Source of the DNA: Mediterraneibacter gnavus ATCC 29149
GTDB taxonomy: Bacteria; Bacillota; Clostridia; Lachnospirales; Lachnospiraceae
Direction: 5' to 3'
NCBI RefSeq assembly: GCF_008121495.1
Contig: NZ_CP043051.1
Coordinates: 310,001 to 374,000 of the forward strand
Length of the DNA stretch: 64,000 bases
The number at the start of each line of letters is the position of its first letter. Position 1 is the first letter of the stretch. A program made the translations under genes and the position numbers. Shown here one piece after another: positions 28,163 through 37,522 of this stretch. Under the pieces are notes generated by a model that saw nothing but the letters and a program-made list of their open reading frames with translations, did not search any database and had not been told where the DNA came from.

Positions 28163-29551
28163 TTATTTCTGGGATTCTTTCGCAATCCGCAGTCTTACCC
28201 ATGCTCCTTTCATCCTCGTAGAGTTGGCCAATGTAAGACTTCCTCCGTTTTCTTTTGCAAATTGCTCTGCCAGATACAATCCCATCCCGTAATGTTTCCT
28301 GGAATGTCTGCTTTTGTCTCCCTGATAAAACAGGTTTTTCGCAGACTGCAGATCTTCCGCCGAAAATCCGCTCCCCTCATCCTCTACGGAAATTTCCAGT
28401 TGTTCCTTTCCCTCAGATATACAGATTCGTATCATTCCTCCCTGTGGCGTATATTCGATTGCGTTATATACCAGATTTTCCCAGGACCGTATCAACAGTT
28501 TCTCATTGACACAAATCCACTTTGGAAGATTTTCACATTCAAACTGAATCGTTTGCTTCTTCCCGGCAGCCGCCGCTTCGATCCGCTCTCTGAATTGTCC
28601 TGTCAGTTCTCGTATGTCCACCTGCTCTTTTTTGTACATCTGATAACCTCCTGTGGAGATCATCTCCTGCAAAATCTGCAAATATTCTTCGATTCCCTGA
28701 ATTTCCTGTTCCAATGCAAGGCTGTACTTTTGTGCTTCTTCCAGACTCTCTGCCTCTCCCATCAGCTGTACGTTCCCCCGGATCACAGTCAAAGGCGTCT
28801 TCAGATCATGTGCCAGCGCTCCCATCTGCTCTTTTCTGGCTGATTCAAGCTCCCACTGCTTCATCAGAGACTCTTTCAGTGTATCCCGCATTCTTCCGAA
28901 CGTCTCCAGGATTTTTTTGATTTCAAGAACCTGAGAATCCGGACATGGAAATTCCAGATCCTGATGCTCAATTTTTTCTGTCATCCATTCAATTTTTTGA
29001 AGTTCTTGTTTAATCTTCCGGCTGAAATATCGGATCAAAAACATCACTTCCGCACAAAAAATCAAAAGCGCTGCCAGCAAAAGTAATTCCAGAACATGCG
29101 GAAACCGTTCTCTGAGTGCCGGATTTCCAAATTGAACACGAAGCTGATAGGATACCAGACAGATTTCCTCTTCTCTCTGGAATCGTTTCAGATATCCACT
29201 TCTGATTTCATTTTTCTCTTCCAAAACAGCTTTCCATACTTCTTCTCTTTCTGATTCTGTAAATGTTCCGTAAAGCCACCTGCCTGAATTATCAAACACT
29301 CCAAACCTGGTTCCGTATGGGAGCATTCTTTCTTCCACTTTTTCTGCTTCCTGGATTTCTTCCCTTTTTTGCTCCAACTGCTGTTCATCATAATTAGCGG
29401 GATGTATCACCGCCTTTATGGTCAAAATCTGGACAATCACTCCCAAAACCAGTATAGTTGCTGCTCCTGCAAGTAAAAAACTAAACAGAAAACGTCTGAA
29501 AATCCCTGAAATATTCTTTTGCCTTACTCCCACTTGTACCCAATCCCCCAC
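28163..29551 (-). CDS. Sensor histidine kinase of a LanFEG-linked two-component system
   Basis: About 462 residues. Transmembrane helix 1 is at residues 22-44, an extracytoplasmic domain lies at about 45-150 and helix 2 at about 152-173. The HisKA segment EQMGALAHDLKTPL holds phospho-acceptor His248, and the HATPase domain has ENLVYNAIEYTP (N box), VEDEGSGF (G1) and GMGLYLAEQFAKENGG (G2). The start overlaps the response regulator stop by 28 bp; a downstream GTG may be the true start. The gene order LanF-E-G-R-K is that of bacitracin/lantibiotic-type peptide detoxification modules, so the ligand is probably a cationic or lantibiotic peptide (inference). Confidence 0.85.
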   Translation of the reverse strand: MGDWVQVGVRQKNISGIFRRFLFSFLLAGAATILVLGVIVQILTIKAVIHPANYDEQQLEQKREEIQEAEKVEERMLPYGTRFGVFDNSGRWLYGTFTESEREEVWKAVLEEKNEIRSGYLKRFQREEEICLVSYQLRVQFGNPALRERFPHVLELLLLAALLIFCAEVMFLIRYFSRKIKQELQKIEWMTEKIEHQDLEFPCPDSQVLEIKKILETFGRMRDTLKESLMKQWELESARKEQMGALAHDLKTPLTVIRGNVQLMGEAESLEEAQKYSLALEQEIQGIEEYLQILQEMISTGGYQMYKKEQVDIRELTGQFRERIEAAAAGKKQTIQFECENLPKWICVNEKLLIRSWENLVYNAIEYTPQGGMIRICISEGKEQLEISVEDEGSGFSAEDLQSAKNLFYQGDKSRHSRKHYGMGLYLAEQFAKENGGSLTLANSTRMKGAWVRLRIAKESQK

Positions 29552-30183
29552 ACTGTCTGTATATTCTTCTTCCCATATCTGGCAAATTTTGCCCGAATAT
29601 TTTTCACATGCTCTGTAATTGCGGAGCTGTCACTTTCTCTCTCATATCCAAATACACTCTCAAAAATTTTCTCTTTGGAAAAAACCTGTCCATGGTTCAA
29701 TGCCAGAAGCTCACTGATCTCATATTCACTTTTCGTCAGAGGAATTTTCTCTTCCCCCACCTGAACACTCTTTCCCGCCAGATCAAAACGTATTCCTGAA
29801 ATTTCCACTGCATGTGTTTTTTCTCTGGCTTCTCTTCGCAAATGTGCCGCAACCCTTGCCCGGAGTTCTCCGATTCCAAACGGCTTACAGATATAATCAT
29901 CTCCACCGGAACCAAGCCCTTCCATGATACTTTTTTCCTCCGCTTTTGCTGTCAGAAATAAAATCGGGCAGTCCACATACCGTCTGATCTTTTTGCACCA
30001 GGTGATGCCGTCTGTTCCCGGCATCATGATATCCAGTAAAATCAGATCATAGTGAATCAAATCCTTTTCCTTTATCACCTCTGTATTTTTACATACACTC
30101 ACCCGATGTCCATCTTTTTCCAATGCATTCTGAATCAGATTCCGAATCCCTTCTTCATCATCTACCGCCAATATCCATGCCAT
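29524..30183 (-). CDS. OmpR-family response regulator
   Basis: A 219-residue protein. The receiver domain has acidic pocket DDEE (residues 8-11), phospho-acceptor Asp51 in ILLDIMMPGTDG, the FLTAKAEE switch and CKPFGIGEL with the conserved Lys. The winged-helix DNA-binding domain (about 125-219) contains LTKSEYEISELLALNHGQVFSKEKI and the C-terminal TVWGIGYKWE. AAGAGGAG precedes the ATG. It is co-transcribed with the kinase (28-bp overlap) and the upstream exporter genes, which it presumably regulates. Confidence 0.87.
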   Translation of the reverse strand: MAWILAVDDEEGIRNLIQNALEKDGHRVSVCKNTEVIKEKDLIHYDLILLDIMMPGTDGITWCKKIRRYVDCPILFLTAKAEEKSIMEGLGSGGDDYICKPFGIGELRARVAAHLRREAREKTHAVEISGIRFDLAGKSVQVGEEKIPLTKSEYEISELLALNHGQVFSKEKIFESVFGYERESDSSAITEHVKNIRAKFARYGKKNIQTVWGIGYKWE

Positions 30184-30201
30184 TTTGACTCCTCTTTCCT
30201 G

Positions 30202-30975
30202 TCATTGTGAAATGCTTTTCCTGTCGTGATGCTGTATCCAGATACACCAGAGGATCAGCCCTGTTATCGTCATTCCCACCATTGAGAGAACGCCCGTCCT
30301 GATCTGTTCTTTCAGCATTTCTCCCGCCATTTTAAACACTTCGCTCTCTGTTTTCCATTTTACATAATACAACAGCAGATGTCCACTCCATCCACATGGA
30401 AACCACATCCAGAGTCCATCTCCTAATCCAGTAAAGAGCAATGCCGCAATCAGACTCTGCGTCACCCCTGCTGCCAGACAGGCTCCACTTCCGAAACGCA
30501 TTGCCAGAAAAAAGTGCAGAAGATAGATTCCTGCCTGCGTTATCCACAAGATCAGCCCGCATATAAGATATTCTTTTACCGACAGATTCCACGCAGCTTT
30601 CGTTCCCCAGACGCCCATTCCAAAGAGTAAAAAAGCAAGCAGTGATGCCGCCAATCCGAGAATCCAAAGTGTGAGTATCTTTCTCAACACTGCGCTCCAG
30701 CGCAATGTTGACACACACAGCAGATTTTGAAAATTTCCCGCCTTTAATTCCTGCATCACAGACTGCATACAGATGATCGCAGAAACAGACGGGTACACGA
30801 TCGCGAGTGTTTCTGCATAAAATTCCAGTACACTCTGCCATTCTCTTTTTGCAGCCACTCCATACAATAAAAACAATCCCGCGCCTGCAACAGGAACTCC
30901 CAAATGGATCCAGAAAATCCAGGTTCCTTTCAATTTTAGGAATTCACTTCCCACCAGTTTTTTTATTTTTCCCAT
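30202..30975 (-). CDS. LanG-type ABC-2 permease subunit
   Basis: A 257-residue membrane protein with six predicted helices, starting MGKIKKLVGSEFLKLKGTWIFWIH. The start at 30975 is chosen because GGAGGATGGAAGTCGG directly precedes it; it overlaps the end of the previous permease by 13 bp. The open frame continues far upstream but that part lies over the other permease and is not coding. Pairs with the LanE-type subunit and the LanF ATPase in a lantibiotic immunity-like exporter (EpiG/NisG class). Confidence 0.75.
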   Translation of the reverse strand: MGKIKKLVGSEFLKLKGTWIFWIHLGVPVAGAGLFLLYGVAAKREWQSVLEFYAETLAIVYPSVSAIICMQSVMQELKAGNFQNLLCVSTLRWSAVLRKILTLWILGLAASLLAFLLFGMGVWGTKAAWNLSVKEYLICGLILWITQAGIYLLHFFLAMRFGSGACLAAGVTQSLIAALLFTGLGDGLWMWFPCGWSGHLLLYYVKWKTESEVFKMAGEMLKEQIRTGVLSMVGMTITGLILWCIWIQHHDRKSISQ

Positions 30976-31742
30976 CCGACTTCCATCCTCCTCTGATACC
31001 ATCTTGCTGTCATAGCTGTCAACAGGGCAAATAATCCCATACTGAGTAAGATTCCCGGAACGATCACACTCTTTTCCAGTACCTGCGGCGTAAACATGAC
31101 ACTTTCCGGCACTGCCGGAAGTCCGTTTGGCAGTATTTGAAGAACCGGACACATCAGCCTTGGCAAAATTGCAAACGGATTCATCCACCATCTGGATCCT
31201 GTTGTCCAAACAGTCGAAAGAATCGAATTCGCTCCCATCCCAAGTAAAAAGGTCAGGACCATCCCCGTCTTTTGATAACAAAACATCCACAAAGGAATCT
31301 GCCAGCATATCGCGCAGACTAACAGTCCCCATGCTGCTGCCACAGTAATCGGGGAAAACAGATTTCCTCCTGTAAATAATTGTTTCAAAACCAAACTGAT
31401 TCCGGCCACCGCCGCTGCGATCATTCCTGTACTTACAATGATCTGCCCAATACAGCTGACAACCTTTGCTATCCAGATCTTCCCTGCTGATACAGGAAGC
31501 ATCTGCACTGCTCTGTACTTCAGACGTTTCTCCCTCCGGCAGATAAAAATACTGCCTGCGATTACCTGGATTGGAAGGAAACACATATACCACCAGTTAT
31601 ACTGATTCATCTGATAATATGCTGCATTTCCAAACGAAAAATATACGGAACATAAAATCGATATTGTAGGAAAAATAACCATCAGTCTTGCCCATTCGGA
31701 ATGTCTGTTTTTCAGAAGCTCTGCCTTGATATATGCTCTCAT
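30963..31742 (-). CDS. LanE-type ABC-2 permease subunit
   Basis: A 259-residue protein with six hydrophobic segments: MRAYIKAELLKNRHSEWARLM is the amphipathic start, and the WWYMCFLPIQVIAGSIF and REKRLKYRAVQMLPVS segments are typical of EpiE/MutE-like permeases. It lies 6 bp after the LanF ATPase gene and overlaps the LanG gene. Role: membrane half of an exporter that expels antimicrobial peptides from the membrane. No lantibiotic precursor or modification gene is present, so it is probably for defence against foreign peptides. Confidence 0.8.
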   Translation of the reverse strand: MRAYIKAELLKNRHSEWARLMVIFPTISILCSVYFSFGNAAYYQMNQYNWWYMCFLPIQVIAGSIFICRREKRLKYRAVQMLPVSAGKIWIAKVVSCIGQIIVSTGMIAAAVAGISLVLKQLFTGGNLFSPITVAAAWGLLVCAICWQIPLWMFCYQKTGMVLTFLLGMGANSILSTVWTTGSRWWMNPFAILPRLMCPVLQILPNGLPAVPESVMFTPQVLEKSVIVPGILLSMGLFALLTAMTARWYQRRMEVGWEK

Positions 31743-31748
31743 ATCCGT

Positions 31749-32441
31749 TCACCCCCTGTTTCTGCTCACAATTTCCGTGAACAATTCTTCCAGATTTTCC
31801 TGCTGTCCACCCTGATATCCCAATACTCCATTTGCCAGGATTCCAATGTAGTCTGCCGTTTGCTGGATTTCACCTAAAATATGGCTGGAGACAAGTACTG
31901 TCATCCCACTTTCTGCAAAAGAAACCAGCATTTCCCGAAGCTGACGGATTCCAAACGGATCCAGTCCGTTCGCCGGTTCGTCCAGGATCAGAAAATCCGG
32001 ATCATTTAACAATGCCACCGCAATTCCCAGCCGCTGCTTCATTCCCATAGAAAACTTTCCCACCTGCTTTTTCCCCGTATTTTTCAGATCCACAATATCA
32101 AGTACCTCCAGGATCCGGGCATCTGAAATCCCAAGCGTCCATGTCCGCACTTTCAGATTATCCACTGCACTTAAATTTTCATAAACAGGAGGCAGCTCGA
32201 TCAAAGCCCCAATCCGTTCTATGCACTTTCGACTCCATATTTTTCCGTCAAAAAATACTTCCCCGGCATCTGCCCGCGTCATCCCGCACAATATTTTCAT
32301 CAATGTCGATTTTCCTGCGCCATTTGCTCCCAAAAGCCCGTATACACACCCTTTCGGAATTCTCATATTGATATTTTTCAGCACAGTCTGTTTGTGATAC
32401 TGCTTGCATAGTTCTTTTGTTTCCAAAATTATTTCTTCCAT
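31749..32441 (-). CDS. LanF-type ABC transporter ATPase
   Basis: A 230-residue ATPase with Walker A GANGAGKST, signature FSMGMKQRL, Walker B FLILDEPANGLDP and the switch His in SSHILGEI. The ELPPVYENLSAVDNL Q-loop region contains Glu where most transporters have Gln, the E-loop variant reported for LanF immunity ATPases (IELPP). GAAGGGAG precedes the ATG at 32441. First gene of the LanF-E-G-R-K unit. Confidence 0.83.
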   Translation of the reverse strand: MEEIILETKELCKQYHKQTVLKNINMRIPKGCVYGLLGANGAGKSTLMKILCGMTRADAGEVFFDGKIWSRKCIERIGALIELPPVYENLSAVDNLKVRTWTLGISDARILEVLDIVDLKNTGKKQVGKFSMGMKQRLGIAVALLNDPDFLILDEPANGLDPFGIRQLREMLVSFAESGMTVLVSSHILGEIQQTADYIGILANGVLGYQGGQQENLEELFTEIVSRNRG

Positions 32442-32542
32442 AAAATGATTCTCCCTTCTCTTTGTACAGCTTTACTTTAAGAGCGAATTCTAAGGATTTT
32501 ATAAGGAACTGTCATTTTTTTGCACAAAAACCCATACCCGCC

Positions 32543-32570
32543 TTGCGAATTTATCTCAATATGTTAAAAT
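32543..32570 (+). promoter_or_regulatory. Possible promoter of the FprA gene
   Basis: TTGCGA (32543-32548), 16-bp spacer, TAAAAT (32565-32570), about 70 bp before the start codon in the 197-bp gap between the LanF and FprA genes. Confidence 0.4.
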
Positions 32571-32638
32571 ATAGACGTTAATATGTGAACTTCTATAGAT
32601 TGACAGAATCATAGTGAAAATAAAGGAGGAACTTTAAC

Positions 32639-33844
32639 ATGCATTGTGTCAGAAAAGTAACCGAAGATTTATACTGGGTCGGAAGCAATGACAGAAGACT
32701 GGAATTATTTGAAAACATTTTTCCGATTCAGAAAGGAGTTTCCTACAACTCTTATTTGCTGCTGGATGAAAAGACAGTCCTTTTCGATACGGTAGACAAC
32801 GCTGTAGGCAGACAGTTTCTGGAAAATATCGCGGCTGTTTTGAACGGGCGTACTCTGGATTACCTTGTGATCAATCACATGGAACCGGATCATTGCGCTT
32901 TGATCGAGGATCTGCACCTGCGTTATCCGGATATGAAGCTGATCGGAAACGCCAAAACATTTCCGATGATCGATCAGTTCTACGGCATGGATCTTGGAGA
33001 TAAAAAGATCATCATCAAAGAAGGCGAGACATTCTCCTGCGGAAAACACACACTTCACTTTGTGATGGCGCCAATGGTGCACTGGCCGGAAGCTATGATG
33101 ACTTACGATGAGACCGATAAAGTTTTGTTCTCTGCCGATGCATTCGGTACTTTCGGAGCACTGGACGGAGTGATCTTCAACGATGAGATGGATTTCGACC
33201 GTGATTATCTGGACGAAGCCCGCCGCTATTACACAAATATTGTCGGAAAATATGGGATTCAGGTACAGAATGTCCTGAAAAAAGCAGCTGCATTGGATAT
33301 TCAGATGATCTGCCCTCTCCACGGACCTGTATGGAGAAGTAACCTCTCCTATATTCTGGAAAAATACGATATCTGGAGCAAATATGAAGCAGAGACAAAG
33401 GGTGTTATGATTGCCTATGCTTCCATGTATGGCAATACAGAAAATATGGTCAATGTTCTGGCTGCCATGCTCGCTGATGCCGGAATCACAAATATCAAGA
33501 TCCACAATATTTCCAAAACACATGTATCTGAGCTGATTTCTGACAGTTTCAAATACAGCCATCTTGTACTTGCCGCACCAACCTACAACAATGGAATTTA
33601 TCCTCTGATGGCAAACTATCTGGAAGATATGAAAGCTTTGATGGTACAGGGGCGCACCGTAGCTGTTTTAGGAAACGGAAGCTGGGCTCCGCAGTCCGCA
33701 AAACTGATGGAAGCAAAGCTTGCAGAACTGAAAAACATGACACTTCTGACAGAAAACTTCGCTGTAAAATCAGCACTGCATGATTCTCAAATGGAACAAC
33801 TGCAGGAACTGTGCACAAAAATCACAGATTCTGTCAACGCATAA
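32639..33844 (+). CDS. FprA-type flavodiiron protein
   Basis: A 401-residue protein. The N-terminal metallo-beta-lactamase-like domain (residues about 1-250) has the diiron ligands HMEPDHC, then VHWPEAM, SADAFGTFGA and CPLHGPVW. The C-terminal flavodoxin domain binds FMN through YASMYGNTENMV, APTYNNGIYPLM and NGSWAP. Such proteins reduce O2 to water or NO to N2O and protect strict anaerobes, which fits a Clostridia host. Strong AAGGAGG precedes the ATG. The cytidylate-kinase-like gene follows 29 bp later in the same direction. Confidence 0.9.
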   Translation: MHCVRKVTEDLYWVGSNDRRLELFENIFPIQKGVSYNSYLLLDEKTVLFDTVDNAVGRQFLENIAAVLNGRTLDYLVINHMEPDHCALIEDLHLRYPDMKLIGNAKTFPMIDQFYGMDLGDKKIIIKEGETFSCGKHTLHFVMAPMVHWPEAMMTYDETDKVLFSADAFGTFGALDGVIFNDEMDFDRDYLDEARRYYTNIVGKYGIQVQNVLKKAAALDIQMICPLHGPVWRSNLSYILEKYDIWSKYEAETKGVMIAYASMYGNTENMVNVLAAMLADAGITNIKIHNISKTHVSELISDSFKYSHLVLAAPTYNNGIYPLMANYLEDMKALMVQGRTVAVLGNGSWAPQSAKLMEAKLAELKNMTLLTENFAVKSALHDSQMEQLQELCTKITDSVNA

Positions 33845-33873
33845 ATTCTGACAAATACAAAGGAGGAATTCAT

Positions 33874-34359
33874 ATGAAATTAGTAATCACCATGAGCCGT
33901 CGTTTCGGAACCGGTGCAAGTATCATTGCAGATGAACTTTCCAAAAGACTGGACATTCCTGTCTATGACCGTGCCTATATTGAACAGCAGGTCAATGACC
34001 GCATGTATGACTCCGAGGCAGAAGCCATCCGTAATCTTGCCGAAAAACCATGTATCATTCTCGGACGGTGCGCTTCTGATATTTTAAAAGACCGCATGAA
34101 TGTTCTGAATATTTTCGTATGTGCTGATAAAGAAGACCGTATCAAACGCATTATGAAGCTGGAAGACCTTTCCTACGAGGATGCAAAAGAGAAAATCGAT
34201 AAGACTGATGAACAGCGTGCTTCTTATTATTATGAACATACAGGAAAAACCTGGGGTGATGTAAATGACTATCATATGATTCTGGATACCTCCGCACTGG
34301 GAGTCGAAAATTGTCCGGATATTTTAATGCACTATTTCGAAAAACTGGAATACATTTAA
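33874..34359 (+). CDS. Cytidylate kinase-like family protein (short form)
   Basis: A 161-residue P-loop protein: ITMSRRFGTGASIIADELSKRL is the degenerate Walker A of the AAK6/cytidylate kinase-like family, with PVYDRAYIEQ next. CIILGRCASDIL, IFVCADKEDRIKRIM and YYEHTGKTWGD cover the lid and C-terminal parts. It is shorter than usual (about 200 residues) because the segment between PVYDRAYIE and ILGRCA is reduced. ATG 33874 has AGGAGG upstream; an in-frame extension overlapping FprA is not needed. The true substrate of this family is unknown. A strong terminator follows. Confidence 0.78.
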   Translation: MKLVITMSRRFGTGASIIADELSKRLDIPVYDRAYIEQQVNDRMYDSEAEAIRNLAEKPCIILGRCASDILKDRMNVLNIFVCADKEDRIKRIMKLEDLSYEDAKEKIDKTDEQRASYYYEHTGKTWGDVNDYHMILDTSALGVENCPDILMHYFEKLEYI

Positions 34360-34376
34360 ATCGAATGTAAAAATAA

Positions 34377-34430
34377 AAATCTTCCATAGAATTCCGTGTT
34401 TCCCGACACATGATCTTCTATGGAAGATTT
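34377..34430 (+). terminator. Terminator after the kinase-like gene
   Basis: A 15-bp stem (aaatcttccatagaa / ttctatggaagattt) with an inner GTGT/ACAC stem, ending in a run of six T on the plus strand. Confidence 0.85.
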
Positions 34431-34477
34431 TTTACATCACTCTCTGAATCCATACGAATGACAAGTCAGAAGTGTAA

Positions 34478-35090
34478 TCATTTTCTCGCCCGAACAGATT
34501 TTTGTATCATCTCTGCAATGACCTCTTCCTCTTCTTCCAGCTCCTCTGCAATCTCAGAAATTGACTTTCCTTTTACCAGCTTCTTTTGAATCAGCCTTTC
34601 TAAAAGCTCCTGTTTTCCCTTTTTAATTCCTTCTTCTATCCCCTCTTCTCTGCCCTCTTCCCAGGACGCTTCCCGCTCCTGCCGCATATGCTTTTCCTCA
34701 TCATATTCATAAATACTCACTTGTTTCGCCTCCGCTCTGTTTTGTTTCAAAAACTCTGAAAGAATCCCTTCCTGAATACACTCACTGATTGCCTGTTCCA
34801 CTGCTTCTTCCACCGGCTTTACCTGGGCGTACTCCCGCACTCTTTCAGTATATTCCGAGTAATCCTTCAGAGATTTGCACATTTATATAAACTTCTCATT
34901 ATGCCCGCGGTTAATGTTCAGCATCACCGCAGTCAGCTCCAATGCCGGATGTTCTTCTTTGACGCAATACGCATCAGACAATCTTAAAATTTTTCGATCC
35001 GGCTGTTCCTGACTTCCATTGTAAAAAATCACAAACTGCGGGGTCGGGATCTGAATCCTTTTCGTACCATACAGGTTTTCATCTTTCGCT
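34478..35090 (-). pseudogene. Decayed Rpn-family (PD-(D/E)XK nuclease/transposase-like) gene
   Basis: A continuous Rpn-like protein can be read only across stops. ENLYGTKRIQIPTPQFVIFYNG and LELTAVMLNINRGHN are followed by an in-frame TAA just before MCKSLKDYSEY, and an in-frame TGA lies upstream of KDENLYG. The last part (34478-34882) stays open for 134 codons and ends in a Glu/Lys-rich coiled region typical of the family C-terminus. The N-terminal nuclease domain with its catalytic residues is missing. Rpn proteins are recombination-promoting nucleases; this copy is dead. Confidence 0.75.
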
Positions 35091-35228
35091 CAAACCTCTC
35101 TGCTGTTTTAGATTGAAATCAAAGCATAGAGATCTTCCGATATGCTATAAGAATAAAAGATGCGGTATCGTTCCGCTTAGAAAACCAGAATTTTTATGCT
35201 TTTCTGCATTATAGCACGATTGACCAAA

Positions 35229-35282
35229 AAGAACAAGCTACTGTAAAATCCATACATAACGGATTTACAGCAACTTGTTCTT
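35229..35282 (-). terminator. Terminator of the BceB-like permease gene
   Basis: Long imperfect stem built from agaacaag..ctgtaaa.tcc and ggatttacag..cttgttct, flanked by T-runs on both strands, directly after the permease stop codon at 35285. The remaining 35093-35228 gap holds only decayed sequence. Confidence 0.75.
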
Positions 35283-35284
35283 TT

Positions 35285-37270
35285 TTATTTTACGATCTTA
35301 TAATATTCTCTTGACGTGATTGCAAAAACGATCACATAAAATACCGCAAATACTGCTGATACTCCAATTGTGCACATCATGGATAAATGTGTATCTGACA
35401 AATTAAACACAAGAAGGAGCTTTGTAATCGGTTTAAATGCCACTGTCACATGCAGGATCGCCATAAGAAGCGGAACAAAGAATACTGTCAAAATCTGGCT
35501 GTGAATCGATCCTTTGACTTCTTTCTTACTCATTCCTACTTTCTGCATAATCTGATACCGGTCTTTGTCATCATAGCCTTCAGAAATCTGTTTGTAATAA
35601 ATGATCAGGACCGTCGCCATCAGGAACAAGAATCCTACAAAAATTCCAAGGAAGAAAAATCCGCCGTAAACGCCATAAAATTCCTGTGCATAAGCTTCTC
35701 TGTATTCTACATAGCATGACTGCACCTCGCCGCTTGTCTCCATCCGCGCTTTCATGGATTCCAGAGCTTCACTTTTTGCAGTGTCATTTCCCTTCATATC
35801 AAAATTCAACAGATACTGCATCGTGATCGGAATTTTGGTCGGACCATAGAGCTGTATCACATGCTCTACAGCTGCATCATCCGCCATTACCAGATAAATA
35901 TTCTTTGTCACATCTGCCTCTTTCTTTTTCTGCAGATTGGATTCCTTCAAGTTTTCTTTTACATGATAATTCTCTTTACCTAACACGATTTCTCCGCTGT
36001 CAAACTCTTCATCCGGGAAATAGGTCAGCACTTCATCCGGAGCAAGTGAAATATCGGTTCCTTCCAGTGCATTATAATCTGCCAATGGAATCACATACAA
36101 GCCTCGCATCGCATCTGCATCATATCCACTTCCTGAATCCGTATCAAACTTGAGCTGATTGTCATATTTCATGGCGCTCAGCGGCACATACCGGTATTTT
36201 TGTTCATGAATAATCTCCAGCCCCCGGCTTTGCGTCTCTTCCTGCACGATCCGCTCCATCGCTTGTATATTTTCCGGAGTTGTTTCATCAGATGTTGCGG
36301 AAAATTCAGTCTTAAAACGTGTATTCATTATATTTTCCTGCCCGATATACAAGGATGCTGTCGCAGAAATCAATACCAGTACAATGGTACTCATAATACA
36401 GATATTTGCCAGTCCTACTGCATTTTGTTTCATTCGATAGATCAGACCTGACACTGAAACAAAATGTTTTGTCTTATAATAATAGGCTTTATTTTTCTTC
36501 AATAATTTTAACAGCGCTACACTTCCCGCTGTAAACAGAGCGTAGGTTCCGAAAATAACCAGAATTACTGCAATAAAAAATTTTGTGATCGCACTAAGCG
36601 GTGACTCTGTCGTCTGTGCAATATAATATCCGCTTCCCAACAAAAGAATTCCGATCACTGCGATCAGCCAGTTTGCTTTTGGTTCTTTTTCTCCTTTTTT
36701 CCCTCCCTGCAGAAGTTCCACCGGATTGACTCTCTGCACCTGGAAAATGTTCCAGATCAGAATCACAAGAAAGATAGCTCCAAATAGACCGGCACAGATC
36801 AAAATAGCCTCCGGTTCCACAGAAAACTGAAATGCAACATCAAACCGGATCAATTTCAGGAGTACCAGAAAGATGAGGCGTCCGAATACGATTCCTGCCA
36901 GGATTCCTCCAAGGATACCTGCGCCCGCAGTATAGATGCTCTCCCAGACCATCATCTTTGTCAGGTTCGTCTTATCCATTCCAAGCACCTGATACAATCC
37001 CATCTCTTTTTTTCTCTGACGAACCAGAAAACTGTTCGTATAAAAGAGAAAGATTGCCGAAAAACCACCTGTGATCGTAACTGCAAAATTCAGGATCAGA
37101 CGCAGCTGGGATGCACCGGGCATGGTATCCAGCGCCGAATTGGTGGAGACTAACAAGAGATCATAAAACATCATGACAGTCAAAATGCAGGTCAGAAGAT
37201 ACGGAAAATACGTCTTTCCGTTTTTCTTAATGTTGGTCGAAGCCAGCTTTGGATACAATACATTACGCAT
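35285..37270 (-). CDS. BceB-like FtsX-family ABC permease
   Basis: A 661-residue permease of the BceB/VraG type: ten predicted helices and a large extracytoplasmic domain (about residues 310-530) between the helices, the part that senses bacitracin-like peptides. RKKEMGLYQVLGMDKTNL and RYQIMQKVGMSKKE are the two coupling-helix repeats. ATG 37270 follows GGGAGGTGAGGACA and overlaps the ATPase stop. The partner ATPase is cut by the prophage and no BceRS two-component genes are adjacent, so the module is probably inactive in the lysogen. Confidence 0.85.
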   Translation of the reverse strand: MRNVLYPKLASTNIKKNGKTYFPYLLTCILTVMMFYDLLLVSTNSALDTMPGASQLRLILNFAVTITGGFSAIFLFYTNSFLVRQRKKEMGLYQVLGMDKTNLTKMMVWESIYTAGAGILGGILAGIVFGRLIFLVLLKLIRFDVAFQFSVEPEAILICAGLFGAIFLVILIWNIFQVQRVNPVELLQGGKKGEKEPKANWLIAVIGILLLGSGYYIAQTTESPLSAITKFFIAVILVIFGTYALFTAGSVALLKLLKKNKAYYYKTKHFVSVSGLIYRMKQNAVGLANICIMSTIVLVLISATASLYIGQENIMNTRFKTEFSATSDETTPENIQAMERIVQEETQSRGLEIIHEQKYRYVPLSAMKYDNQLKFDTDSGSGYDADAMRGLYVIPLADYNALEGTDISLAPDEVLTYFPDEEFDSGEIVLGKENYHVKENLKESNLQKKKEADVTKNIYLVMADDAAVEHVIQLYGPTKIPITMQYLLNFDMKGNDTAKSEALESMKARMETSGEVQSCYVEYREAYAQEFYGVYGGFFFLGIFVGFLFLMATVLIIYYKQISEGYDDKDRYQIMQKVGMSKKEVKGSIHSQILTVFFVPLLMAILHVTVAFKPITKLLLVFNLSDTHLSMMCTIGVSAVFAVFYVIVFAITSREYYKIVK

Positions 37271-37515
37271 TGTCCTCACCTCCCGTTGTCAGCGCAGTCA
37301 GTGTTGCGGATATTTTTTCATACAATTCTTCATTGCTCATATTGCCGCGGTACAACTGATGGAACACTTCTCCGTCCTTGATGAACAGAACTCTGTTTGC
37401 CGTACTCGCTGCCTTCACACTGTGCGTCACCATCAGGATGGTCTGTCCCTGCTGATTGATCTCCTTAAACAAGCGAAGCAGTTCATCTGCAGCCCGCGAA
37501 TCCAACGCTCCTGTC
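37263..37515 (-). pseudogene. 3' fragment of a BceA-like ABC ATPase, cut by the prophage
   Basis: This reads PTGALDSRAADELLRLFKEIN, TILMVTHSVKAAS with the switch His and RVLFIKDGE, then the C-terminus. That is the part of a BceA-type ATPase just after the Walker B Asp-Glu. Upstream of PTGALDS the frame continues into unrelated prophage sequence (KLHKRIVFTNYAV), and no Walker A or signature motif is present. The missing 5' part is expected at the other prophage end, beyond the window. Confidence 0.85.
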
Positions 37516-37522
37516 GGTACTG
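37500..37522. other. Prophage attachment junction (att) in the ATPase gene
   Basis: The switch from ATPase codons to phage sequence occurs here, at the codons for P-T-G-A-L-D-S. This is one of the best conserved stretches of ABC ATPase genes and so a sensible integration target. The exact core cannot be fixed because the other end is outside the window. Confidence 0.65.

Noticed and set aside
30976..31593. Upstream extension of the LanG-type permease frame
   Set aside because: It overlaps the LanE gene, has non-membrane composition and lacks a ribosome site; the start at 30975 has a strong one.
34883..35090. Separate small genes upstream of the 134-codon frame at 34478
   Set aside because: The translated pieces join into one Rpn-like protein only through in-frame stops, so this is a single decayed gene.
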